51,404 bases of DNA from Hyphomicrobiales bacterium (GTDB lineage: Bacteria; Pseudomonadota; Alphaproteobacteria; Rhizobiales; Beijerinckiaceae), in NCBI GenBank assembly GCA_027484605.1, contig JAIXSR010000001.1, forward strand, positions 1 through 51,404, given 5' to 3'. The notes under the pieces were generated by a model that saw only the letters and a program-made list of their open reading frames with translations, did not search any database and was not told the DNA's origin. Positions 1-7,981 of the stretch are shown piece by piece (positions within the stretch are counted from its first letter, which is position 1; the number at the start of each line of letters is the position of its first letter). The position numbers and the translations under genes were made by a program.

Positions 1-491
1 AGCATGACCGATGGCGGGATGAGAATGCCGAGGCACCCGCCGGCGCAGACGACACCGGCCGACAGTTTGACGTCATAGCCGGCGCGCAGCATGGCCGGGA
101 AGGCGAGCAGGCCCATCAGTGTCACGACGGCGCCGACGATGCCGGTGGCCGTCGCGAAGATGGCGCAGGTGGCCAGAGTGGCGATGGCGAGAGCACCGGG
201 AAGGAAACCGAGCGCAAGCTGGAGCGAGCGGAACAGCCGGTCGAGGATATTCGCGCGCTCGATGATATAGCCCATGAAGACGAAGAGCGGGATCGAGACC
301 AGCACGTCGTTCGCCATGACCGAATAGGCCCGCTGCACGACCAGTGCGAAGACGGTATCGCCCATGGCGATATAGCCGAAAAACACGCCCAGAGCCATCA
401 AGGTGAAGGCAATCGGGAAGCCGAGCATGATGAAGCCGATGAACAGCACCAGCATCAACACGCCAAGTTCAGGGTTGGACAGGCCGAACAT
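1..491 (-). CDS. dctM: TRAP transporter large permease, DctM family (C-terminus outside window)
   Basis: Only the first 163 or so codons are present; the rest runs off the left edge. The visible part has the DctM start (FGLSNPELGVLMLVLFIGF), then hydrophobic segments and the conserved GFPIAFTLMALG, VSIPLFVFMGYI and GCLGILIPPS stretches of the 12-14 helix TRAP large subunit. That subunit forms the translocation path in the inner membrane. The ATG overlaps the stop of dctQ by one base (TAATG), so the two are translationally coupled. With DctP and DctQ it completes a secondary, ion-driven importer for an organic acid. Family assignment is firm; the substrate cannot be read from this part. Confidence 0.93.
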   Translation of the reverse strand, partial: MFGLSNPELGVLMLVLFIGFIMLGFPIAFTLMALGVFFGYIAMGDTVFALVVQRAYSVMANDVLVSIPLFVFMGYIIERANILDRLFRSLQLALGFLPGALAIATLATCAIFATATGIVGAVVTLMGLLAFPAMLRAGYDVKLSAGVVCAGGCLGILIPPSVM

Positions 492-1171
492 TACGCATTC
501 CCCTTGGCGGCGGCTTCAGCCTGTTCGAGGATCAACTTTTCGGTTTCTTCGACATCGGAGAGGCGCTGCGGCCATTCACCTGTGTTGATACAGACGATGC
601 AGCGCGTCACCTCGGCAAGGCCCTGAAGGACCATCAGCCCGCCGACAAGGGGGATCAGGGCCTTGAAATGGTAGAGCGGCGGTCCATCGGGCGAGTTCGA
701 GGAATGTTCCTTGATCATCCAGGAGAAGGACGCGAACGAGAAGCCCGCATAGCAGAGCGCCAGGATCCCGGGGAAGAAGAACAGGATGTAGAGCACGAGA
801 TCCATCATCGCCTGCCGCTTGGCCGGCCATTGGCGATAGAGGAAGTCGCCGCGGACATGGCCGTTCCGGGCCAGGGCATAGGGGCCGGCCAGCATGAAAA
901 GCGTCCCGTAAAGAATATAGCTGGCATCAAAGGCCCATTCCGTCGGGGCTCGCATCACGTAGCGGGCGAAAACCTCGTATCCCATCGCGAATGTGAGGAG
1001 GAGGATGCACCAGGCACCGATCTTGCCGATGGCGGTCGACAACCCGTCCACCGCATGAAGCATCTTGTCCAGCGTGAGGTTCCTGCGATTGAGGAACGCG
1101 ATCACCGCGAGATACAGAGTGACGGCGCCGAGCAGCGCCATCAGGATACCCAGCAATTCCTTCGAAACCAA
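491..1171 (-). CDS. dctQ: TRAP transporter small permease, DctQ family
   Basis: A 226-residue membrane protein with the DctQ core: an AWCILLLTFAMGYEVFARYV helix, the TEWAFDASYILYG motif, then NGHVRGDFLYRQWP and two more helices. DctQ is the small subunit that binds DctM and helps dock the DctP binding protein. The reading frame opens with TTG at 1171 behind a G-rich run (GGGGGGCTGACG). This start gives an extra hydrophobic helix (about residues 6-27) before the usual four. An internal ATG at 1063 (MLHAVDGLS) would give the canonical length, so the true start is uncertain. The gene lies downstream of dctP after a hairpin and overlaps dctM by one base. Confidence 0.9.
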   Translation of the reverse strand: MVSKELLGILMALLGAVTLYLAVIAFLNRRNLTLDKMLHAVDGLSTAIGKIGAWCILLLTFAMGYEVFARYVMRAPTEWAFDASYILYGTLFMLAGPYALARNGHVRGDFLYRQWPAKRQAMMDLVLYILFFFPGILALCYAGFSFASFSWMIKEHSSNSPDGPPLYHFKALIPLVGGLMVLQGLAEVTRCIVCINTGEWPQRLSDVEETEKLILEQAEAAAKGNA

Positions 1172-1204
1172 CGTCAGCCCCCCTGAATCCGCAGGTTTTT
1201 CGTC

Positions 1205-1238
1205 AAAAAGAGGGCCCGGCAGGCAAGCCTGCCGGGCT
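1205..1238 (-). terminator. Intercistronic hairpin with U-run between dctP and dctQ
   Basis: On the minus strand, GCCCGGCAGGC pairs with GCCTGCCGGGC (1237-1227 with 1224-1214, 11 bp, very short loop). A CCTCTTTTTG tract follows at once. This has the form of an intrinsic terminator and sits 20 bases after the dctP stop. Because dctQM follow on the same strand, it is probably a partial terminator or a 3' end that protects dctP mRNA, giving more binding protein than permease. Confidence 0.75.
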
Positions 1239-1257
1239 GCATTTCATATCGGATTGA

Positions 1258-2373
1258 TCAGCCCTTGCTGAAATGGGCGGCGGCCATGGCACGCGGGGGC
1301 GTGTTGGTCCGCTCATAGGCCAGCGTCCGCTTGGTCCAGGCGCGCTGGCTGTCGACGACCTTCTTGAAGAAGGCATTCTCGGCCGAGAGCTTGTCGATGA
1401 CCTTGCTCCAGGCGTTGAGCTGCGCCTGCAGCACGGCATCGGGCGTCTCGATGATGTTCACGCCCTTGGCCTTCAGCCCTTCCATATCCTTGGAATAGCG
1501 GTCGAGCGCCTTCCAGAGCATGTCCGACGAGGCCGATTCCGCCGCATACCGGACGATCGACTTCAGTTCGGCCGGCAGGGCCTCGAACTTCGCCTTGTTG
1601 AAGATGACCTCGAAGGCTTCCGCGTCCTGATGGAAGGAGCGCATCATGTAGACCTTGGAGACATCCTGGAAGCCGAGCAGCGAATCCGAGGAGGGGTTGT
1701 TGAACTCCGCCCCGTCAATCACGCCGCGCTCGAGGGCCGGAACGATTTCGCCACCGGCGAGGATCGTGACGGCGGCGCCCATTTCGCGCATCAGGTCAGC
1801 GGCGAGGCCGACGGTGCGGTACTTCAGGCCCTTGAAATCATCGGCGGTCTTGATTTCCTTCTTGAACCAGCCAAGCGGCTGGCACGGCATCGGACCGGTC
1901 AGGAAGCCGACAAGGTTGAGCTTCAGGATGCCGCCGACCAGCTCGTTGTAGAGCTCGTAGCCGCCGCCATACTTCATCCAGCCGAGGAAGCTGTTCGCAT
2001 CCCAGCCGAGCGCCGGCGGCGTGCCGAACAGCGAGAAGGCCTTGTTCTTGCCGTACCAGTAGGCGCAGACGCCATGGCCGCCATCGAGAATGCCGGCATT
2101 CACGGCATCCTGAAGCTGGAAGGCCGGGACGACGGTGCCCGCCGCGAGAACGTCGAGCTTCAGCCGGTTGCCCGCCATCTCGTTGACGCGGGTCGCGAAA
2201 TCCTGTGCGAATTCGTGGAAGATGTCCTTGGTCGGCCAGGTGGACTGGAACTTCCAGGTCACGGTCTGCGCGCGGCTGACCTGCGGCATGGCCACGGTTG
2301 CGGCGCCACCAGCTGCGAGTGCCGTCACGAAGCGGCGACGGCTCGTCGATTTGGTCTTGGTCACGTCGGTCAT
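1258..2373 (-). CDS. dctP: TRAP transporter periplasmic solute-binding protein, DctP family (TakP-like)
   Basis: A 371-residue protein. ATG at 2373 was chosen because GAGGAGAGG lies just upstream and because the N-terminus is then a clean twin-arginine-like signal (TSRRRFVTALAAGGAATVAMP, cleavage after SRAQ). The frame stays open upstream, but without a ribosome site. The mature part has the DctP features: TWPTKDIFHEFAQDFATRVNE, a KYRTVG segment whose Arg normally binds the substrate carboxylate, and GGEIVPALERGVIDGAEF, which resembles the 2-oxo acid binders of the TakP type. That suggests an alpha-keto or hydroxy acid ligand, but this is inference. It is the first gene of the dctPQM unit and lies downstream of the beta-keto acid cleavage gene. 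Confidence 0.93.
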   Translation of the reverse strand: MTDVTKTKSTSRRRFVTALAAGGAATVAMPQVSRAQTVTWKFQSTWPTKDIFHEFAQDFATRVNEMAGNRLKLDVLAAGTVVPAFQLQDAVNAGILDGGHGVCAYWYGKNKAFSLFGTPPALGWDANSFLGWMKYGGGYELYNELVGGILKLNLVGFLTGPMPCQPLGWFKKEIKTADDFKGLKYRTVGLAADLMREMGAAVTILAGGEIVPALERGVIDGAEFNNPSSDSLLGFQDVSKVYMMRSFHQDAEAFEVIFNKAKFEALPAELKSIVRYAAESASSDMLWKALDRYSKDMEGLKAKGVNIIETPDAVLQAQLNAWSKVIDKLSAENAFFKKVVDSQRAWTKRTLAYERTNTPPRAMAAAHFSKG

Positions 2374-2555
2374 ATTCCTCTCCTCAAAGCTCGGCGTTTC
2401 AGCGCCGTATTCGTGCTTTCGCACAGGATAAGGCGCGCCCCGAAAGGATCAAGGGCTACGGGCGGGATAATCTGAATAATGAATTCTTTTGCCCGGAATC
2501 GGGGGCGGGATGCCCCTGCCGGCGGCCTGGCCAGCCTCTGCGATGTCTTTTCACC

Positions 2556-3488
2556 TCAGAAGGCAACCTTGTCCGCGCCTTTGAGCTTCAGGATCTCCCG
2601 CGCATCGGCCGGGCTCGCCACTTCAAGCCCGAGTCCCTCGATGATCTGCCGGGCCGCACGGACCTGCTGGGCGTTGGATTCCGCAAGGCGGCCCGGCCCG
2701 ATCCACAGTGAATCCTCGAGGCCGACCCGAAGGTTGCCGCCCATCGACACGGCCATCGCTGCAATGGCGAGCTGGTTGCGGCCGGCACCCAGCACCGACC
2801 ATTGGTAATCCTCGCCGAAGAGCCGGTCCGCCGTGCGCTTCATATGGGCCACATCTTCCGGGTGGCCGCCGATCCCGCCGAGAATACCGAAGACGGATTG
2901 TACGAAGAAGGGCGGTTTGACGAGCCCGCGATCGACGAAATGCGCAAGCGTGTAGAGATGCCCGATATCGTAGCATTCGATCTCGAACCGGGTGCCGTTC
3001 TCGGCGCAGGTTGTCAGGATATTCTCGATATCCTGGAACGTGTTCTTGAAGATGCGGTCCTTCGATCCCTCGAGATAGGGCCGCTCCCAGTCATGCTGGA
3101 ATTCCTTGAAGCGGCCCAGCATGGGATAGAGCCCGAAATTCATCGAACCCATATTGAGCGAGGCGACTTCGGGCTTGAACACCGCGCAGGGCCGCAGGCG
3201 TTCCTCGACCAGCATGGTCGGGGCGCCGCCTGTCGTGATGTTGATCACGGCATCCGAACGCTGCTTGATGATCGGCAGGAACTTGGCGAAAGCCTCGGGC
3301 GACTGGTCTGGCTTGCCCGTCACAGGGTCGCGGGCATGCACATGGACAAGGGCCGCGCCGGCCTCGGCTGCCCCGACGGCTGCATCGATGATCTCCTCCG
3401 GCGTCACCGGCAGATGCGGCGACATCGAGGGCGTATGGATCGCACCGGTCACGGCACAGGTGATGAGGACCTTGCGGTTCTTGCTCAT
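2556..3488 (-). CDS. Beta-keto acid cleavage enzyme (BKACE, DUF849/Kce family)
   Basis: A 310-residue TIM-barrel enzyme. Family members condense a beta-keto acid with acetyl-CoA and split it into a CoA thioester plus acetoacetate. The metal ligands are visible as H49 and H51 in LVHVHARDP, and the anion-binding loop as NITTGGAP near residue 83. The length is normal. It starts two bases after the stop of the dehydrogenase at 3491, so the two are co-expressed. The dehydrogenase could make the beta-keto acid that this enzyme cleaves. Known substrates in the family include 3-keto-5-aminohexanoate, dehydrocarnitine and beta-ketoadipate-like acids. Which one applies here cannot be told from sequence. 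Confidence 0.9.
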   Translation of the reverse strand: MSKNRKVLITCAVTGAIHTPSMSPHLPVTPEEIIDAAVGAAEAGAALVHVHARDPVTGKPDQSPEAFAKFLPIIKQRSDAVINITTGGAPTMLVEERLRPCAVFKPEVASLNMGSMNFGLYPMLGRFKEFQHDWERPYLEGSKDRIFKNTFQDIENILTTCAENGTRFEIECYDIGHLYTLAHFVDRGLVKPPFFVQSVFGILGGIGGHPEDVAHMKRTADRLFGEDYQWSVLGAGRNQLAIAAMAVSMGGNLRVGLEDSLWIGPGRLAESNAQQVRAARQIIEGLGLEVASPADAREILKLKGADKVAF

Positions 3489-3490
3489 GA

Positions 3491-4444
3491 TCAGGCTCCA
3501 GAGGGTTTGCGCTTGGCGTTGCGTTTATGCGCCTTCAGCGCCGCCAGCCGTGTATCGCGCCAATCCGATACCCGCTTCACATTTTCCGGCGAGGGGACAT
3601 CACCCCATTCCGCAAGGATGCGACCGACATTGGCTTCGCCGAACGGATCGCCGCCCTGGCATTCATCGGCAATCCGGGTGAGCGACGGGCCGTAGCGGCG
3701 GCAATAATCCCCGATCCCGCCGGGGGCGTTCAGTTCGATCGTCTCGAACGGCCCCATGAAGGACCAGCGGAGGCCGAGCCCGTCCTTGATCGTCTTGTCG
3801 AGATCCTGCGGCGAGCAGATGCCGGATCCGACGATGCGGAATGCCTCGGCCAGCAGCACGGCCTGCAGCCGGTTGAGCACGAAGCCCGCATGCTCCTTGC
3901 GCAGCACGATCGGTACCTGCTTCGCCTTTTCGTAGAGCCGCTTCGCCCGGGCCACGACCGCAGCGGATGTCCAGGGCGCCGGCGCCAGTTCGACGATCGG
4001 CACGAGATGCGGCGGATTGACCGGATGCGCGACGAGGCAGCGATGCCGGCCCTTCAGCCCTTCCGCGAAGCGCGAGGCAATGATGAAGCTCGTCGAGGAG
4101 GCGAGAATGCAGGAACGCGGCGCCAGCCGGTCCATCTCGGCAAAGAGCGCCTGTTTGGCCTCGACCGTCTCGGGCCCGTTCTCCTGGGCCAGTTTCGCGC
4201 CTTTCAGCGCATCGGCAAGGTCTTTCGCCACGCGGATCCGCGCCAGCGAGGCGCCGGCATCCGCCACCAGGCCGAACCCGGCCAGTTCCCGAAGGTTCCG
4301 GCCGATATGCGCCCGGGCTTTGGCCGCAACGCCGGGCACGACATCATACAGCGCCACCTCGAAGCCGTTGCCGGCAAAAACGGTGGCCCAGGCGCGCCCG
4401 ATCAGGCCCGAACCGATAATCGCAATCTTGTCCGTCACAGCCAC
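3491..4444 (-). CDS. NAD-dependent 3-hydroxyacyl-CoA dehydrogenase family protein (lambda-crystallin/L-gulonate 3-dehydrogenase-like)
   Basis: A 317-residue two-domain dehydrogenase. The Rossmann motif GSGLIG is at residues 11-16. The catalytic His140 lies in VAHPVNPP, followed by Glu152 in VPIVELAP, and FVLNRLQ opens the C-terminal domain. The late motif GPFETIELNAPGG resembles CRYL1-type enzymes, which oxidise the 3-hydroxy group of free acids such as L-gulonate, more than fatty-acid FadB domains. L-carnitine dehydrogenases are related and are also found beside BKACE genes, so that reading remains open. There is no ATG start: GTG at 4444 or GTG at 4438 is used, the latter giving a GTGA overlap with the stop of the upstream ABC fusion. 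Likely role: oxidation of an imported 3-hydroxy acid to the BKACE substrate. Confidence 0.88.
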   Translation of the reverse strand: MAVTDKIAIIGSGLIGRAWATVFAGNGFEVALYDVVPGVAAKARAHIGRNLRELAGFGLVADAGASLARIRVAKDLADALKGAKLAQENGPETVEAKQALFAEMDRLAPRSCILASSTSFIIASRFAEGLKGRHRCLVAHPVNPPHLVPIVELAPAPWTSAAVVARAKRLYEKAKQVPIVLRKEHAGFVLNRLQAVLLAEAFRIVGSGICSPQDLDKTIKDGLGLRWSFMGPFETIELNAPGGIGDYCRRYGPSLTRIADECQGGDPFGEANVGRILAEWGDVPSPENVKRVSDWRDTRLAALKAHKRNAKRKPSGA

Positions 4445-6963
4445 AGAACCTTTCTGCGCAAGTCGAGATCATCCAGCAGGGCCTTGCATGGCCCCGTATG
4501 CGTCACGGCGCCGCGTTCCAGAACCACAGCCCGGTCGGCGAGGGCCAGCGCGAGGTCGAGATGGTGATCGACGATGATGATCGCGATTTCCTGCCGCAGC
4601 CTGTCGAAGGCCTCGAACAATTCTTCCACGATGGCCGGCGCCAGCCCTTCGAAGGGCTCGTCGAGCAGCAGGATCCGTGTATCACCGGTCAGGGCACGCG
4701 CAACCGCCACCATCTGCTGTTCGCCGCCGGAGAGATAGTCCGCCGGGGAGAGCCAGCGCTCGCGGATCCGCGGGAAGAAGGTGAAGACCTTGTCCTCGTC
4801 CCAGAAGGTGCCGGCCCCATTCCGCCGCTTCAGGCGGCCGAGTTCCATGTTCTCCTTCACGCTCATCCCCGCGAAGAGGCCACGGCCCTGCGGCACGTAG
4901 GAGACGCCCTGACGGGTGATCTGCGCCGAACTCAGCCCGTCGAGCCGCGTCTCGCCCAGCCGGATCGAACCCGAGGCCGGCGGTGCGATGCCCACCAGCG
5001 TCTTGAGCAGGGTCGACCTGCCGGCGCCGTTCCGGCCGAGCAGCGCAACGATCTCGTTGCGGTGAACCTCGAGACCGACATCCCTGAGGATATGGCTTTT
5101 TCCGTAGAAGGTGTTCACGCCCTCGAGCGCGAGCAGGGTCTCGTCCCGCGCCGCGCTGGGCCGGGGTTTGGCGGCGAGGGCATGGCTGCCCGAACCGATA
5201 TAGACCTCCTGCACGCGGGGGGAACTGCGCGCCGTCTCGACCGATCCGTCGACGAGCACCGTCCCCTCGTTCATGACCGTGACGTGATCCGCGATCTGGA
5301 AGACGCGATCGATGTCATGCTCGACCAGGAGCACCGGCAGGTCGGTCGAGATGGCCTTGATGAGTTGCCCGACGCGCTCGCGCTCCGCAGCGGCAAGCCC
5401 GGCCAGGGGTTCGTCCAGCAGAAGGATGCGCGGCCTGGTCGCGAGGGCGAGCGACATGTCGAGAAGCCGCTGCCCGCCATAGCTGAGCGATCCGGCTTCC
5501 GCCCCCTCGACGCCGGCAAGGCCCATCGTGCGGAGCACGCTGATGCATTCGGCATTGACGGCCTGGAGCGCCTGGGCCGGGCGCCAGGGATCAAATGCCT
5601 GGGGGGACCGGGCCTGGCAGGCCAGCCGGACATTCTCCTCGACCGACAGGCCCGGGAAGAGATTGGTGATCTGGAAGGAACGCCCGATCCCGGCCTGCGT
5701 CAGGGCTTCCGGCGACAGGCCGGACACAACCCGGCTGGCCAGGCGCACTTCGCCCTCATGAAGCGGGAACAGGCCCGAGATCAGGTTGAAGGCCGTCGTC
5801 TTGCCGGCACCGTTGGGGCCGATCAGCGCATGCAGGCTCCGGTCGCGCACGTCGAAGCTGACGCCCTGCACGGCCTTGATGCCTCCGAAATGCCGGACAA
5901 GGCCCTTGGCCTGCAGGACCGGCCCGTCGCCGAGCAGGAAATCGGGCTTAAGGAAATTCGGCAGCGTGATCGCGCCGGCCTGTCGGGCCGCCATCGCGGC
6001 ATCCTGCACAACGACCTTGCGAAAGGGGCGCAGCAGCCGCTCCGCCATGCCGACAAGCCCCGTCGGCGAGAACAGGATGAAGGCCACGAAAAGCAGGCCG
6101 AACCACAGGAGCCAGTTCTCCGTGATGCTCGAGAGATAATCGCGGAAAATCACGAAGAACAGCGCGCCGAGAGCCGGGCCGAGGAAGGAGCGCATGCCCC
6201 CGATCACCACCATGGCGAGCAATTCGCCCGAAAAGGCCACCGAGATCGGCTCGGCAGAGGTCATGCGGTTGTTGAAGAGCAGCAGCGTGCCGGCAAGCCC
6301 GGTCAGGCTGGCCGAGATCACGAAGGCAAGCAGCTTGTACCGGTCGACCGCATAGCCGATGAACCGCGCGCGCTGCTCGTTCTCGCGGATGGCGACAAGC
6401 GTGGTCCCGACCGGCGACCGGTGGAAGCGCCAGAGGATATAGACGACAATCATGCCCATCAGGGCGACAAGCATGTAGAAATTCTGCGCCTGCTCGAAGT
6501 CGATGCCGCCGAAGAGCGGCCGCTTGATGCCGCCAAGCCCGTCCTCGCCCCCGGTCACAGCCGTCCAGCGGAATGCGATGGAATAGAGCATCGCGGCAAG
6601 GGCCAGGGTCAGCAGCGAGAAATAGACCCCGCGCCGGCGCAGGATCAGCGCGCCGAAGACGGTGGCGACAATCGCCACCAGCGCCACGGCGCCGAGGATG
6701 GGCAACAGGAAATGCCCGGGCAGCAGCTCGCGCTGCAGGAGCCCGGCCGCATAGGCGGCGAGGCCGAACCACGCGCCATGGCCGAAGGAGACTAGCCCCG
6801 TCGTTCCGACCAGGATGTTCAGCGCCATGCAGGCCATGGCGAAGACCACGACTTCCGTGGCCGATGTCGTGCCCAGCCCGATGGCCCGCATGAAGGAGGG
6901 CAGGGCCAGCAGCATCACGGCGGCGATGACAAGGGGAAGACGCTCACGCAGGAAGGCAGGCAT
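4435..6963 (-). CDS. Fused Liv-type ABC transporter: permease (LivM) + ATPase (LivG) + ATPase (LivF)
   Basis: One 842-residue frame carries three normally separate proteins. Residues 1 to about 330 are a LivM permease with 8-10 hydrophobic segments, including the FGHGAWFGLAAYAAG and EDGLGG signatures. Residues about 350-595 are a LivG ATPase with Walker A GPNGAGKTT, LSYGGQRLLDMSLALA and LLLDEPLAGL. Residues about 615-842 are a LivF ATPase with LSGGEQQMVAVARAL and LLLDEPFEGLAP. In the LivF part Walker A reads GRNGAGRST: the invariant Lys is Arg649 (codon AGG at 5019-5017). I saw no stop or frameshift between the parts. It works with LivH (10 bp upstream) and LivK. LivM-LivG fusions are common; a triple fusion is less so. 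Confidence 0.92.
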   Translation of the reverse strand: MPAFLRERLPLVIAAVMLLALPSFMRAIGLGTTSATEVVVFAMACMALNILVGTTGLVSFGHGAWFGLAAYAAGLLQRELLPGHFLLPILGAVALVAIVATVFGALILRRRGVYFSLLTLALAAMLYSIAFRWTAVTGGEDGLGGIKRPLFGGIDFEQAQNFYMLVALMGMIVVYILWRFHRSPVGTTLVAIRENEQRARFIGYAVDRYKLLAFVISASLTGLAGTLLLFNNRMTSAEPISVAFSGELLAMVVIGGMRSFLGPALGALFFVIFRDYLSSITENWLLWFGLLFVAFILFSPTGLVGMAERLLRPFRKVVVQDAAMAARQAGAITLPNFLKPDFLLGDGPVLQAKGLVRHFGGIKAVQGVSFDVRDRSLHALIGPNGAGKTTAFNLISGLFPLHEGEVRLASRVVSGLSPEALTQAGIGRSFQITNLFPGLSVEENVRLACQARSPQAFDPWRPAQALQAVNAECISVLRTMGLAGVEGAEAGSLSYGGQRLLDMSLALATRPRILLLDEPLAGLAAAERERVGQLIKAISTDLPVLLVEHDIDRVFQIADHVTVMNEGTVLVDGSVETARSSPRVQEVYIGSGSHALAAKPRPSAARDETLLALEGVNTFYGKSHILRDVGLEVHRNEIVALLGRNGAGRSTLLKTLVGIAPPASGSIRLGETRLDGLSSAQITRQGVSYVPQGRGLFAGMSVKENMELGRLKRRNGAGTFWDEDKVFTFFPRIRERWLSPADYLSGGEQQMVAVARALTGDTRILLLDEPFEGLAPAIVEELFEAFDRLRQEIAIIIVDHHLDLALALADRAVVLERGAVTHTGPCKALLDDLDLRRKVLWL

Positions 6964-6972
6964 CGGTCGGCC

Positions 6973-7848
6973 TCACTCGAAACGCTGGATGCGCTCGCCG
7001 AACAGGCCGCGCGGTCGGAAGAGAAGCACCAGCAGCATCATCAGGTAGATGACGGCGGTGGAGAATTGCGGATAGCCCAGCCCGATCGTGGCGCCCTTGA
7101 CGAGCCCGACGAGCAGGGCTGCCGCCACGACACCCCAGAACGAGCCGAGGCCGCCGATCACAACCACGACGAAGGCCGGCGTGATGATTTCCTGCCCCAT
7201 CGCGGGATGGATCGAATAGATCGGCGCCAGCAGCACGCCGGCAAGGCCCGCAAGCCCGATCCCGATGGCCGCCACCGCCATCATGTAGGGCGGGAGCGCA
7301 ATGCCCAGCGCGCCGACCATATCGGGGTTTTGGACACCCGCCCGGACGACACGCCCGAATGCGGTGCGGTTGAGCAGGAACCACAGGGCGAGAATGCAGG
7401 TCGCGGCAATCAGGATGAGCGTGCCGCGATAGCGGGAATAGATGAAATCCCCGAGGAAGATCTGCCCGCGCAGCCATCCCGGGATCGAATAGGAGAGGGG
7501 CGGTGCGCCGAAGATCATCCGGAGAAGCTGCTCGGCCACCATGGCAAGGCCGAAAGTGAGCAGCAGCGACAGGATCGGGTCGGACCGGTAGAAGCGCTGG
7601 AACAGCAGGCGCTCCACCAGCACGCCGAGAATCGCCACGAGGCCCGGCACGACGAACATCGCTCCGCCGAAGCCGATATGCGGCCCGAGCACCACGGTCA
7701 GGTAGGCCCCGATGGCATAGAACGCGCCATGGGCCAGGTTGACGATGCCGCCAAGCGAGAAGATCAGCGACAGGCCGAGCGCGATCAGCAGGTAATAGAC
7801 GCCGTCGAGCAGGCCATTGGCGATCTGCTGGAGAAAGAGCGTGGACAA
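6973..7848 (-). CDS. livH: Branched-chain amino acid-type ABC transporter permease, LivH family
   Basis: A 291-residue inner-membrane permease with the LivH N-terminus (ANGLLDGVYYLLIALGLSLI) and the FSLGGIVNLAHGAFYAIGAY motif, several further helices, and a C-terminal FRPRGLFGE tail. It pairs with the LivM part of the fusion encoded 10 bp downstream to form the translocation channel. No ATG is available near the start. The frame begins with TTG at 7848, with only a weak G-rich site upstream, so the exact start is uncertain by a few codons. Liv-type systems also carry amides, urea and aromatic or carboxylic acids, so the family name does not fix the substrate. Confidence 0.92.
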   Translation of the reverse strand: MSTLFLQQIANGLLDGVYYLLIALGLSLIFSLGGIVNLAHGAFYAIGAYLTVVLGPHIGFGGAMFVVPGLVAILGVLVERLLFQRFYRSDPILSLLLTFGLAMVAEQLLRMIFGAPPLSYSIPGWLRGQIFLGDFIYSRYRGTLILIAATCILALWFLLNRTAFGRVVRAGVQNPDMVGALGIALPPYMMAVAAIGIGLAGLAGVLLAPIYSIHPAMGQEIITPAFVVVVIGGLGSFWGVVAAALLVGLVKGATIGLGYPQFSTAVIYLMMLLVLLFRPRGLFGERIQRFE

Positions 7849-7875
7849 GGGCGGGCTCCGCGGCAGCGAGGCAGG

Positions 7876-7960
7876 ATGTCATCCCCGGCCGGACCGCTTC
7901 CCGCCGGGGGAGAGCATTCCGGAGGCGGAACCGGCGGAACCCGACCGCCGGGGATGACCT
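7876..7960. repeat. REP-like palindromic element between livK and livH
   Basis: GTCATCCCCGGC (7878-7889) recurs as its reverse complement GCCGGGGATGAC (7947-7958), 57 bases apart, with further GC-rich self-complementary sequence between (CCGCCGGGGG and GGAACCGGCGG). Dispersed palindromes ending in GTCATCCC...GGGATGAC are common in intergenic gaps of alphaproteobacterial genomes. This one fills the 133-bp gap between the binding-protein and permease genes, where a hairpin would also favour livK mRNA. Whether it is repeated elsewhere in the genome cannot be seen here. Confidence 0.55.
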
Positions 7961-7981
7961 TGAGCGAGTGACAAGCCGGCC

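Noticed and set aside
4498-6795. A 765-codon open frame on the plus strand
   Set aside because: It is the exact antisense of the LivMGF fusion, has no family motif, and is rich in charged residues as expected for the shadow of a high-GC gene.
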